From: CAVTSA01 sp963790575
Lineage (GTDB): Bacteria > Chloroflexota > Dormibacteria > Dormibacterales > Dormibacteraceae
Direction of reading: 5' to 3'
Assembly: GCA_963790575.1 (NCBI GenBank)
Contig: CAWBPD010000030.1
Coordinates: 62,001 to 126,000, forward strand
Length of the DNA: 64,000 bases
How positions within the stretch are numbered: position 1 is the stretch's first letter; the number at the start of each line of letters is the position of its first letter. Below are positions 52,876-61,058 of the stretch, in pieces. Both the position numbers and the translations under genes were made by a program. The notes under the pieces are model-generated. The model did not search any database and had not been told where the DNA came from. It worked only from the letters and a program-made list of their open reading frames with translations.

Positions 52876-53960
52876 TCACCTCCTGCCAGAGCAGTTAGGG
52901 GACGGCGACAGGCTCGCCGCAGTGGGGGCATTCGCCGCACAGGCCGAGCCTGCGCATGAAGGTGGAGCAGTCAGGGCAGCGCTATTCGCCCACGGCCCGC
53001 AGTCCGCAGCGGTCGCACTCGTAGACGGTGAGCGGTTTGCGTGGCCGTCTGGCGGGGACGCTGAGCGCGGCGGTGCGGCCTGACGCCGTCGCCGGTAAGT
53101 GGCGACTCGGCAGGCGTCGGAGCAGTACTTCTGACGTCCGGAGGGCGGGAAGAGGCGCTGGCAGAGAGGGCAGGCTATCGTAACGGCATCGTAACGCGAC
53201 GGGGATCGGGGTTCGATCCAGGACTCATGACTTCGGGCCCTTCCGGCCCGGCGCAGGCTCTGGCGGAGTCGCCAGGACTCGCTCCCAGTCTCGATGATAT
53301 GGGCTCCGAAGGTGAGCCGGTCGACCGCCGCCTTGCAAAGGCGGGCGTCAGCGAAGACGCGTGTCCACTCGCCGAAGGGCAGGTTGATGGTGACGATGAT
53401 GCTGGCCACCTCGTTGCGCTCGGCGAGGACCTGGAAGAGCAGCTCGGCACCGGTCTCCGAGGTCTGGACGTAGCCCAGTTCATCAAGCACCAGGAGCTCG
53501 ATCTCGGCGTAGCGACGGACGACGCGTGAGAGTTAGTGCTCGTACTGAGCCTCCTGCAGTTCGTTGACCAGGGCGGCCACGGTGGTGAAGCGAACCCGGC
53601 GTCCCTGGTAACAGGCGACGATGCCGAGGGCGGTCGCCAGATGGCTCTTGCCTGCCGCTGTCGCCGATCAGGACGACGTTCTCGCTGTGTTCGACGTACT
53701 CGCCTTTGGCCAGCTGATGCAGCTCGGCGGCGTTGACCGCCGACTCCTCGAACTGGAAGTCCTCCAGACGCTTGCGGTGAGGGAAGTGGGCATCGAGGAG
53801 CCGACGCTGGGCTCGCCGCTCAGCGCGGGCGTCGAGCTCCAGCTACAGCAGGTGTGCCAGGTAGTCGCGGTGCGGTGTGCCATCACGGCCGCCTGGTCGG
53901 CGAGCTCGGCAAAACGGGTGCCGACGATGGGCAGACGGAGCTCTTAGTCTTGCGGCGACG
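52876..53960 (-). pseudogene. istB: istB-like transposition ATPase, broken
   Basis: The C-terminal half is clear: ELLVLDELGYVQTSETGAEL, IIVTINLPFGEWTRVFADAR and FGAHIIETGSESWR are IstB motifs, followed by a tail with a small zinc-finger-like CPLCQRLFPPSGRQKYCSDAC. An in-frame TAA at 53533-53535 cuts it. Upstream, the Walker A stretch reads VVLIGDSG and then loses frame at about 53655, where GKSHLATALGIVAC continues in another frame. The N-terminal third (ELRLPIVGTRFAELADQAA) is in yet another frame. The product cannot be made. Confidence 0.8.
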
Positions 53961-55503
53961 AGTGCGTCAACCGCGCGTGGAGCTGGTTCTTCATCCTTGT
54001 ACTCCCAGGAGTTGGTCGTAAGGATCGAGGCTCGGCGCCGGACGCTAGTAAGCGTCCAACTCGCGAGATAGAGCACTGTCAGATGCTGCTCGCCTTCCAT
54101 GGCGCGACGGACCAGGACCGCGACCGCCCGGCTGTAGATGGCGCCGGCGGCCAGGGCACCGCCGACCGCCTGGTGGACGACCTCGGCCGGATAGCGGCGA
54201 TGAAGCAGGAGCACGTCCACCATCTGATGGGCGACGGCGACTCGCCAAGGCGCTCTTTCAGCGTGTAGAAGAGAGTCGTGTAGGCTCCAGGCCAGCGTCC
54301 TGACTCCTGCGCCTGGCGCAGCGGCAGGCTGCGCAGGAACGCCTGAGGCTTGTGCTTGAGCACCCCAGGTAGTGGTCGAGGTCGAGGCGCTCACTGCCCG
54401 CCTCCCAGCAGCGCTCCCAGCGCGCGATCTGCTCGCGCCGCCGAAGACGAGCACGAGATAGGAGCTCAGCTCCACGCGCACCAGACGCCGGCGAAGCGCG
54501 AGGGCACCGAGTAGCGCACCCGTTCGACCGACACCCTTGACTTCTCGTCGACGCGAACTGGTACAAGTACTCTACCGTGCAGAAGGGCTCCAACGGCAGC
54601 GGCCGCAAGATAACCGCTTCTAGCTCTTACATCACCTGCTTGATCTCCTCCTCTGGCCGGGACTCGGGCGTCATCGCGGGCACAGGAGTCGAGTGATAGG
54701 CTGCTCAGCTCAGCGAGACTGGCGCAGGACGACACCGACACTAAGTGGTTCCGCGGAAGTGACTCTGTCCGCTCTCGAGCCGCCCTTCTCGTGAGCCCCC
54801 TCGATACCTACCCGGCAGAACCGCTCTCGAACAGATATTCGAGCGCAGCTCCGCGAAGCGATCTCGCTCGATGCGGTACGACGCGCAAGACCTTCTCCAC
54901 CGCTAGCGAGTGTTTGTCCATGCGCACCAGCCCGAAGACACCTCCAAAGTGGGACAGGGCGAGCACCATCGACTTAAGAACGCCTGCTGGGTCAACTTCG
55001 CTATAAAGAACGTAATTAGATTAGAGTAACACGCTCGCATCTGTAAGAACGTCACTTTGTTCTGCTCTCTCTGTATGTCGATGACTGCTTCGAAGAAGTC
55101 TACTTCTGCTTCTGCTTTCGACTCTTTGATCTGGGTAACTGTCACCTCTTTCGATTCAAACAACTCGCGCTTGCGCTAGCTTACGTACTTGCGCACGATA
55201 GACTACGACAACTCGATCTCCAGCTACCCCCGCACCCGCTCTTAGATACGATGCGCTGTGTGCCTCTGCTTGACTGTTACCCCTAGGTTAATATCGACCA
55301 CCAGCACCTGTTCGATGAAGGTCTTGACCGGACTCAGCACGAGCGCTCCGCGTACCGGCACCCGGCGCTCCGACGACATTGGCGAGAGCTATGCCTGGCG
55401 CACCGTCCTGCGACTCACCCGATGCTCCCGAGCCACTCGCCTGATATACCTCGCGCACCACGTGTTCGCGCCGTATAGCCTCGAAGAGATCCACCTTTCG
55501 CAT
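53961..55503 (-). pseudogene. istA: istA-like transposase, heavily degraded
   Basis: The N-terminal start MRKVDLFEAIRREHVVREVY at 55503 and the C-terminal block HKPQAFLRSLPLRQAQESGR with WPGAYTTLFYTLKERLGESP near 54258-54363 resemble IstA. Another recognisable piece is RVLVPVRVDEKSRVSVERVR near 54560. These lie in different frames, and the central catalytic region cannot be followed. Base composition falls clearly around 54.9-55.3 kb. Either the gene has decayed for a long time or the assembly is poor here. Confidence 0.65.
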
Positions 55504-55602
55504 CTCCACTTCCCCTAACTCCACGTCCATCGAACACCTTAAAATGTCGAGTATCACGAGAGTCGGAAGGTGTGTCTCATTCAGAGGATCAAAACGCCCT
55601 CA

Positions 55603-55618
55603 GGTGGGTCCCGTTCAG
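55603..55618. repeat. Right-end terminal repeat of the IS21 remnant
   Basis: GGTGGGTCCCGTTCAG. A near copy (GGTGTGTCTCATTCAG) lies 34 bp inward at 55569-55584. The inverse complement matches the left end at 52586-52601 at 11 of the 14 central positions. Confidence 0.65.
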
Positions 55619-56667
55619 AATTCCGAACCTAGCGGCTCTCCCTGTTCTGTTTTCGCCAGCCAGCTGCGATCTGGCATGCCGTCGTGCTCCAGGATGCCCT
55701 CCAGGAGCAGCCACGAGAACGCCAGGAACCCATGGTCGCGAGCGACTGTCGCAAACCCGGGCTCCTGGATGAATCGCTGGTAGTCGTTCAGCCAGGGCCC
55801 TGCCCCCGAGTTGATGAGGTCGACGGGCCCGATCAGACCACCTCTGTATCCCATCTCACGCAATCCGGTCAGGACCTGGCGGAACTTGCGCTCCGAGAAG
55901 GGGAGGTATCCGGTGAAGAAGTACGGTCCCCCGATGAGCTGAGCAACCTCCGGTCGCTCGGCGATCTTCTCGACCAGGGTTTTGAACCGCCCCTTCCTCC
56001 GAACGTATGCGCGGTACGCTTTCCCGATCGTCACGTGATCACCCCCTGGCAGCAGCGACAGCCAGATGCGCCGATAGCGCAGCTTCCCCAGGGAAGGGTT
56101 CCAAACGGGATCGATCGTGAGCGTACAGCCCGGTCGCTTGTCTATGTAGACGTCCAGGTCGTCCGGCGTCTCTGCGATGCAAAGCATGCCGGCCGATCCG
56201 ACCGCGAGGCCCCAGAACGGCATGCTCAGCCCGCCCCTCCCCGTCACCGTCATGGCTGTGTGCCAGCTCTCATCCCAGGCCGGACGGTGAATCACGCCGT
56301 TGGTCAACTTCACGGGAAGCGCAGCCTCGGATACCATCGACCCGACCGGGTGCAGCGGCCCCGGAAACCGCAGGGCCGACGCCCGGGCCACCTCGTGCAC
56401 GGGCGTGAGGTCAAAGGTTATGGCTGGACGACTCTCACTTACGGCAATGCCGATCGCGTACGTGTTCTCCCTCCTCCGAACCTGAGCTGTGATACGCGCC
56501 CCCTCGGCGTGGACTTGCCCGACTTGAGCACCATCCGTGCGGAGAGTCGCGCCGGCCTGGAAGGTCCAGCGTGCCTCCGACCCCAGGTCGGTGATCTCCC
56601 CGGCCAGCTCGTCCACGTGAACGGTGCATGCCACGTCGCCGTTTGCAATCCTGACCGTGTCCGGCAT
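55615..56667 (-). pseudogene. 5' part of a glycosidase with mutarotase-like N-domain (cut by the IS21 remnant)
   Basis: About 350 residues from the ATG at 56667, after GAGGGGGG. The first 200 residues look like the beta-sandwich (galactose-mutarotase-like) N-domain of large glycosidases (DVACTVHVDELAGEITDLG; FWGLAVGSAGMLCIAETPDD). A TIM-barrel start follows (GYRGGLIGPVDLINSGAGPW, HGFLAFSWLLLEGI). The coding sense stops near TEQGEP; the last residues GSEF and the stop at 55615 come from the IS end. The partner second half is at 51.8-52.6 kb. It starts 45 bases after the end of the aldolase gene. Confidence 0.65.
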
Positions 56668-56712
56668 CCTTCCCCCCTCGGTCACCCCCACTCGCCGGCG
56701 AGTCGTCGGACC

Positions 56713-56878
56713 CTACGCTCTCGCCAGACCGAGCGACTCCCCAAGCCCGTGCAACACCTCGCTCTGGCGCATCCGGTCGATGGGCAGCAAGGGCAGCCTC
56801 ACCTCCGGTGAATCGATAACCCCCTGGCGATGGAGCGCGAACTTCAGTATCTGCACGTAGTCTCGGTCCCCTAACTAA
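56713..56878 (-). pseudogene. 3' fragment of a DapA-family aldolase gene
   Basis: Read on the minus strand from the IS junction, this gives DRDYVQILKFALHRQGVIDS, then PEVRLPLLPIDRMRQSEVLH and GLGESLGLARA with a TAG at 56713-56715. This is the C-terminal helical end of a dihydrodipicolinate synthase-family protein and exactly what is missing from the fragment at 58.9-59.6 kb. It is separated from it by about 2 kb of ISNCY-like insertion. Conceptual joining gives a full-length protein of about 295 residues. Confidence 0.8.
56872..56878. repeat. Target-site-like direct repeat, left copy
   Basis: AACTAAC at the left junction of the ISNCY-like insertion. The identical 7-mer is at 58915-58921 on the right junction. 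Confidence 0.6.
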
Positions 56879-57350
56879 CTATAGATATGAAAATACTATT
56901 GAGATGTCGCGCGGAGTCGCGCGTAATTCGCTGAGTTGTCAGGTGTTATATAGCTTTGGGTTGCAATAGCTTGTTGGGTGAGTAGCTCTGTGTTTCCTCG
57001 CTGATTTGCTAGATCTCGGAGATGATCTGCTGAGGCGATGATGTTTGTCGACGGCCTGCTGGTAGATAGCGTTCTGTGTCGCTGATGCGACGAGTGATGG
57101 TGCGACCGTAGCTATAGCGACTCTATTGCCAGTAGGGCTCATGCAGTTGCGAGGGGTCGGCTGGCAGCGTAGCCGGGTGCCCCGCAGTGGGTGTGACGGC
57201 GGACAAGGCTTCCCTTCTGCAGAAAGCCGAGATAGACCAGCTGCCGAGCCAGATCGCGCTGACGCTGCCGGAGTTGCTGCAAGCGATCGCCGCTCTGGGT
57301 CACGACCTTCCATGGTAGCGCTTGACCTGTCACGAGAGCTGATGACAGAA
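56879..57350. other. AT-rich non-coding left arm of the insertion
   Basis: The first 240 bases have a much lower GC content than the rest of the window and stop codons in every frame. From 57193 a short GTG frame gives about 42 sensible residues (SLLQKAEIDQLPSQIALTLP) before a TAG at 57316-57318. It may be a decayed N-terminal part of the transposase or an older element. No RNA gene is recognised. Confidence 0.5.
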
Positions 57351-57436
57351 TGCCTTCAGGAGCTGACCAAGCACGCCGGCCAGGTCGAGACGCTCTGGGA
57401 GGTTGTGTTGTCGCAGCTCCTGCAGGACTTGCCCTC

Positions 57437-58757
57437 AGACTGGCTCGGCTGGACGAGGCGTTGGACGACTCGGAGATACTGCGACGCTTCGAGCAGCACT
57501 GGGGACGGGACAACCTCAGGTCGGCCGGCCCAGCATCGCCATGGCCACCTACCTGCGGATGATGCTGCTCAAGCAGCGTCACGGTTGGGGCTACGAGCGG
57601 CTAGTCGGCCAAGCGCGGACTCCTTCCAGCTACGGCGCTTCTGCCGCATCTCGATCATGAACGAGGTCCCCGACGAGTACACCATCCGCAAGCTGACGCG
57701 ACGGCTGGGGACAGAGCTGGTCGAGGACCTGACGCGATCGGTGGTGAGCCTGGCGATCAGCGAGCGCGGCTTCAAGGTGCGTGCGATGCGCTGCGACTCC
57801 ACGGTGCAGGAGTCGGACGTTCGTTACCCGACCGACTGCGGGCTCGCCGCCGACGCCGTGCGCGTGCTCGCCGACCGCGGACGCAAGCTGCGAGCGATGA
57901 TCCCCGGCCTGACCAGGCGGGTTCGCGACCGGAGCCGGGCAGCGGCTCGTCGGGTGCGTGGTCTCAACCGCAGCCTGAGAGGGCGGACGGGAGAGGCCAA
58001 GCAGGAGGTGCAGCGGCTGACGGAGGAGGTGGCTGGGTTGGCCCGGGCCTCCGTGGGCCAGGCCCGGCGCCTGCTCGTAGAGGTCAAGGAGGCGACCCGT
58101 GGCCAGCGCCTGCGGCGGCGGGAGCAGCGGGCGATCAGCGAGTTGGAGGAGATGATCGGGCTCAGCGCAAAGGTGGTGGAGCAGATCCGCCAGCGCTTTG
58201 CCGGGGAGCCGATCAGCGACCGCCTGGTCTCCCTCTTCGACCCCGCGGCAAGACCCATTCGGAAGGGCAAGAAGGCCAAGCCGAATGAGTTCGGCGAGAT
58301 CGTACAGTACACCGAGCTCACTCCCAACACTCGCCGCGGTGCCCGCGGTCTGCTGCTGCCGCCGCAGGTGGCAGTCGGCAACCCGCACGAGAACGTGCTG
58401 CTGCCGCAAACGGTAGCCGAGTTGACGGCGCTGGAGCTGAGGCCGGTGGAGGCTGCGTTCGATCAGGGGTACACGAGAAAGGCGACCACCGCCGCCATGG
58501 AACCGGTCGGCAGCACAGTCTTCATCGCCGGCAGCCGGGGGAACCGAGGATCGCGTCGGACCCGCAAGCGCCTGGCTGGTTATCGCGTCGGCTGTGAAGG
58601 CCGCATCGCTCACCTCAAACGCGAGTACGGTGCCGGACGCTCCCGGTTGAAAGGCGACCAAGGCGCGAAGATCTGGGCTGGGTGGTCAGCCCTCGCCTAC
58701 GACTTCGACACCCTGGCTCGGCTCCCGGTCAAGGCGCCGCCTGCTCCCAGCGCCTGA
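57437..58757 (+). pseudogene. ISNCY-family transposase, frameshifted at the N-terminus
   Basis: The main part (57630-58757) is one open frame. It has TIRKLTRRLGTELVEDL, a first catalytic Asp in MRCDSTVQESDVRYPTDCG, a long helical insert (about residues 85-180, Arg/Glu-rich coiled coil), the second Asp in AFDQGYTRK and the catalytic Glu in GCEGRIAHLKREYG, as in the IS1202/ISNCY group. The N-terminal part is spread over three frames: ARLDEALDDSEILRRFEQHW, then GRPSIAMATYLRMMLLKQRH, then DSFQLRRFCRISIMNEV. So the protein is not made as a whole. Confidence 0.8.
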
Positions 58758-58914
58758 CCACGGAGCCCCCGCGGGATCCACGTAGCCGCGCCAGCCGGCG
58801 TACCCGTAGCCGATCCTCGCTCCTCACCATGGAACGAGACGATTCGACCCCCGCGCTCAACAACGTGTTCAGCCGCGCTCAGGCCGAGAGTCGTTCTTCC
58901 GGAGGAAGTAACTA

Positions 58915-58921
58915 AACTAAC
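58915..58921. repeat. Target-site-like direct repeat, right copy
   Basis: AACTAAC at the right junction of the ISNCY-like insertion, identical to 56872-56878. Confidence 0.6.
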
Positions 58922-59648
58922 GCCAGGTGGACGAAGGGCATCAACTCTCGATAGGTCGCCATCGCCGCGTCACTGTTGCCCTCCTGAAATGGGCCCATAG
59001 GCGAGCCGTCGCCTCTGGATAGATCATCGACAGGCCGACCATGGCGCCGTCAGCACCTCTTGCGAGCATGTGCCAGAGCACCGCGTCCTCGCCGGCGAAC
59101 ACCCGGAGTCTTGACTCGCGTCTCAGCGTAAGCACCTTCTCGGGACGCGGGTCCGTCACCTTCACGTACGTCACAGCGGGCACTGCTTCGTGCAGAGCCA
59201 GCATGTCGGGCACCGACAGCTCCAACCCGCTCACCTGCGGATTGTCGTAGAGGCAGAGGGGCAAACTCGTGCAAGACGCGATGCCGCCGGCGAATTCGCG
59301 GAGCATCGACTGAGAGATCGCGTAGTAGGAAGGAGCCAAGAACACAGCCAGGTCTGCGCCGGCCGCCCGAGCTGCCTCGGCAAGCGCCTGGCAGTGGGGA
59401 AGAGCATTGTCGGAGACTACCACTGCAAGAACGTGGCCGTCCGGCTTTCGTGCGGCAACGACCTCAAGCACCTGGATTCGTTCACTTAAGGAGAGGCTCG
59501 AGGACTCCCCGACGCTCCCACCGACCAGGTACCCGTCGACGTAGGGTGAAAGGTGGTCGACGAGTCGCTCGAGGCTCCGGACATCGATCTGTCCTTCCTT
59601 CAATGGAGTGACAAGTGGGGGAATCAACCCCCTTATTGGTTTCGTCAT
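58922..59648 (-). pseudogene. 5' part of a DapA-family (dihydrodipicolinate synthase-like) aldolase gene
   Basis: The frame starts at the ATG 59648 (IRGLIPPLVTPLKEGQIDV). Active-site features of the NAL/DapA class-I aldolases are present: GGSVGESSSLS, the tyrosine in LPLCLYDNPQVSG and the Schiff-base lysine in VTYVKVTDP. Near 58985 the frame is lost by one base: a shift restores HFQEGNSDAAMATYRELMPF and VHLALV up to the insertion. The 3' end is at 56713-56878. In a sugar locus this family usually cleaves 2-keto-3-deoxy sugar acids or dehydrates them. The gene is not functional as read. Confidence 0.8.
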
Positions 59649-59743
59649 CTGGCCATCGCCCTGGTCGGCCCCCCATGGCTACGTCAAAGATAGTCCGGGC
59701 ACCGGAGTGGCGCTGAAGCGGCGCCTCGCCGGACTCCGCCCAC

Positions 59744-59759
59744 GTTCCGGATACTGAAC
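59744..59759. promoter_or_regulatory. Predicted IclR operator O1 (aldolase side)
   Basis: GTTCCGGATACTGAAC matches the perfect palindrome at 60987 in 14 of 16 positions; the two differences are symmetric. It lies 96 bases upstream of the aldolase start. The 291-base gap between the divergent aldolase and iclR genes has no other recognisable feature than O1 and O2. Confidence 0.7.
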
Positions 59760-59924
59760 CATGGTCCGGGATTATGGACGGGCCGCCACCACCTCGTCAA
59801 GCCCTTCTGCGCAGTGAGGAGCGGCCCGCGCCGTCCGCGATGGCGACCCGTCGGCCGGCCCAGGTGGTGGGCCCGAGCCCCGCGTCGCCTCAGTCACACT
59901 CTGGGGCACCGGCCCTCGTGCGTG

Positions 59925-59948
59925 TATGCTCGGTTCAGAATGCTGAAC
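59925..59948 (+). promoter_or_regulatory. iclR -10 box and operator O2 over the start codon
   Basis: TATGCT at 59925-59930 ends 9 bases before the ATG at 59940. The 16-bp palindrome GTTCAGAATGCTGAAC at 59933-59948 spans the start codon itself. Binding there would block the regulator's own transcription. The spacing implies a leaderless mRNA. Confidence 0.65.
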
Positions 59949-60815
59949 CCGGAGCCCACTCCATCGCGAAGCCGCCGCGCCAGACCCGGCGAAGAGGATT
60001 CAGCTCGAGCCGGGCGGCCGTCCGCTGGGGACGGTGCCGCTCCTCGATCTCCGGCGGTCGAGAAGGCACTCAGCATCCTGGAGCTGCTGAGCACGAAGTC
60101 AGAGGGTCTCCGAATCACCGAGGTGGCAGGAGCTCTCGGTCTACCGAAGAGCAGCACCTATGTTGCCCTGGAGGCACTCCGATCGCGTGGATTCGTGCAT
60201 CGCGAGGGGGGCCAGTACCGCCTCGGATTGAAGGTCTTTGAGATCGCGTACAGACTGATCAACAACTCCGAGATACGACAGGTGGCCAATGCACATCTGC
60301 GCCGTCTGAGTCAAGCAACGGGCCTTACTTCACACCTCGCCATGCTTGACGGTAACGACGTTGTCTATGTGGATCGGGTGGATGGCGCCGGGTTTGTCAA
60401 ATTCGACACCTACGTGGGTAAGCGAGCCTCAGTCAATCTGACTGCCGTTGGAAAGGCGATCGCAGCTTATCTGGACGACGACCGCCTAGACGAAATCGTG
60501 CGCGTGACATTTCGACGAGGCACGGCGAGCGCGGCGGCATTGCCCTTCGAATTCAAGTCTCAGCTGCAGAGGGTTCGTGAGCTGGGGTTCGCGGTCGACG
60601 ATGAGGAAGACGTGCCTGGCGTGTATTGCGTGGCAGCTCCTGTGCGCGGGGCAGACGGAGATCAGGTCATCGCGTCCATCGGCGTCATCGGCTTGAAGCG
60701 TGATCTGCCCGCGGACGGGCTGGCCCAATTGGGTGCTCAGATGAAAGACGCCGCGCAAGACATCTCCCGCCAGCTGGGGTACCACGGCAGGTGGGAGACG
60801 GCGGACCTCCGGTGA
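59940..60815 (+). CDS. IclR-family transcription regulator
   Basis: 291 residues from the ATG at 59940, chosen because the -10 box and operator are placed there; the frame is open back to 59814 but that part lacks homology. After a basic, disordered N-terminus of about 38 residues comes the IclR helix-turn-helix (AVEKALSILELLSTKSEGLR, then ITEVAGALGLPKSSTYVALE). The effector domain has YVDRVDGAGFVKF, KRASVNLTAVGKAI and PGVYCVAAPVRG. The three matching palindromes suggest it controls the aldolase/glycosidase genes to its left, itself, and the ABC importer to its right. Confidence 0.93.
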   Translation: MLNPEPTPSRSRRARPGEEDSARAGRPSAGDGAAPRSPAVEKALSILELLSTKSEGLRITEVAGALGLPKSSTYVALEALRSRGFVHREGGQYRLGLKVFEIAYRLINNSEIRQVANAHLRRLSQATGLTSHLAMLDGNDVVYVDRVDGAGFVKFDTYVGKRASVNLTAVGKAIAAYLDDDRLDEIVRVTFRRGTASAAALPFEFKSQLQRVRELGFAVDDEEDVPGVYCVAAPVRGADGDQVIASIGVIGLKRDLPADGLAQLGAQMKDAAQDISRQLGYHGRWETADLR

Positions 60816-60945
60816 TCCACCTTAGAGGAACCGGCTGAACGGACTCCGGCGCCGGGCGTGGCCCACCGTCGATGGAGGTGTGGCACCACTGCTCAGGGTT
60901 CGACCCTGGATCTTCCTCGACGAGCCTGCCGACCGAGCGGGAAGC

Positions 60946-60974
60946 TTGACACCCGTCGGGGGCATTTCTATACT
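60946..60974 (+). promoter_or_regulatory. Near-consensus sigma-70-type promoter of the sugar importer
   Basis: TTGACA at 60946-60951, a 17-bp spacer, TATACT at 60969-60974. Only one base differs from the TTGACA/TATAAT consensus. Expected start of transcription is near 60981, directly before operator O3. The gap 60816-61058 between iclR and the binding-protein gene holds only this promoter and O3. Confidence 0.8.
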
Positions 60975-60986
60975 CCTCGAACGCCG

Positions 60987-61002
60987 GTTCAGGATCCTGA
61001 AC
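60987..61002. promoter_or_regulatory. Predicted IclR operator O3 (importer promoter)
   Basis: GTTCAGGATCCTGAAC is a perfect 16-bp palindrome, 12 bases downstream of the -10 box, where a bound repressor would block the polymerase. It is the best match in the O1-O3 set. Confidence 0.75.
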
Positions 61003-61058
61003 TATAGGCGTGGATGGGAGAGCGTTGAACAGTGCCCGCAGAGGGCAGGAGGCAAAAG

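Larger units (their letters stand above)
52586..55626 (-). mobile_element. IS21-family insertion sequence, decayed
   Basis: About 3 kb with istA and istB remnants on the minus strand. The ends carry related inverted repeats: CCGAATGGGACTCACC at 52586-52601, and on the right GGTGGGTCCCGTTCAG (55603-55618) with a second, inner copy GGTGTGTCTCATTCAG at 55569-55584. Multiple terminal repeats are typical of IS21 elements. Both genes carry frameshifts and stops. No clear target-site duplication flanks the element. The stretch 52602-52875 is the non-coding left end; I see no gene in it. Confidence 0.75.
56879..58914 (+). mobile_element. ISNCY-like insertion within the aldolase gene
   Basis: 2.0 kb between two AACTAAC direct repeats, separating the two aldolase fragments. 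It holds a frameshifted DDE transposase on the plus strand. No convincing terminal inverted repeat was found by eye; the left end is AT-rich (TATAGATATGAAAATACT) and the right end is GC-rich, which may mean that the element is itself rearranged. Confidence 0.7.

Noticed and set aside
55612..55627. A fourth IclR operator (GTTCAGAATTCCGAAC)
   Set aside because: It resembles O2 but is part of the terminal repeat of the IS21 remnant and lies inside a broken gene, not at a promoter.
57193..57318. Small gene of about 42 codons in the left arm of the ISNCY-like insertion
   Set aside because: The peptide looks sensible but has no ribosome binding site and lies in a decayed element, so it is more likely a fragment than a gene.
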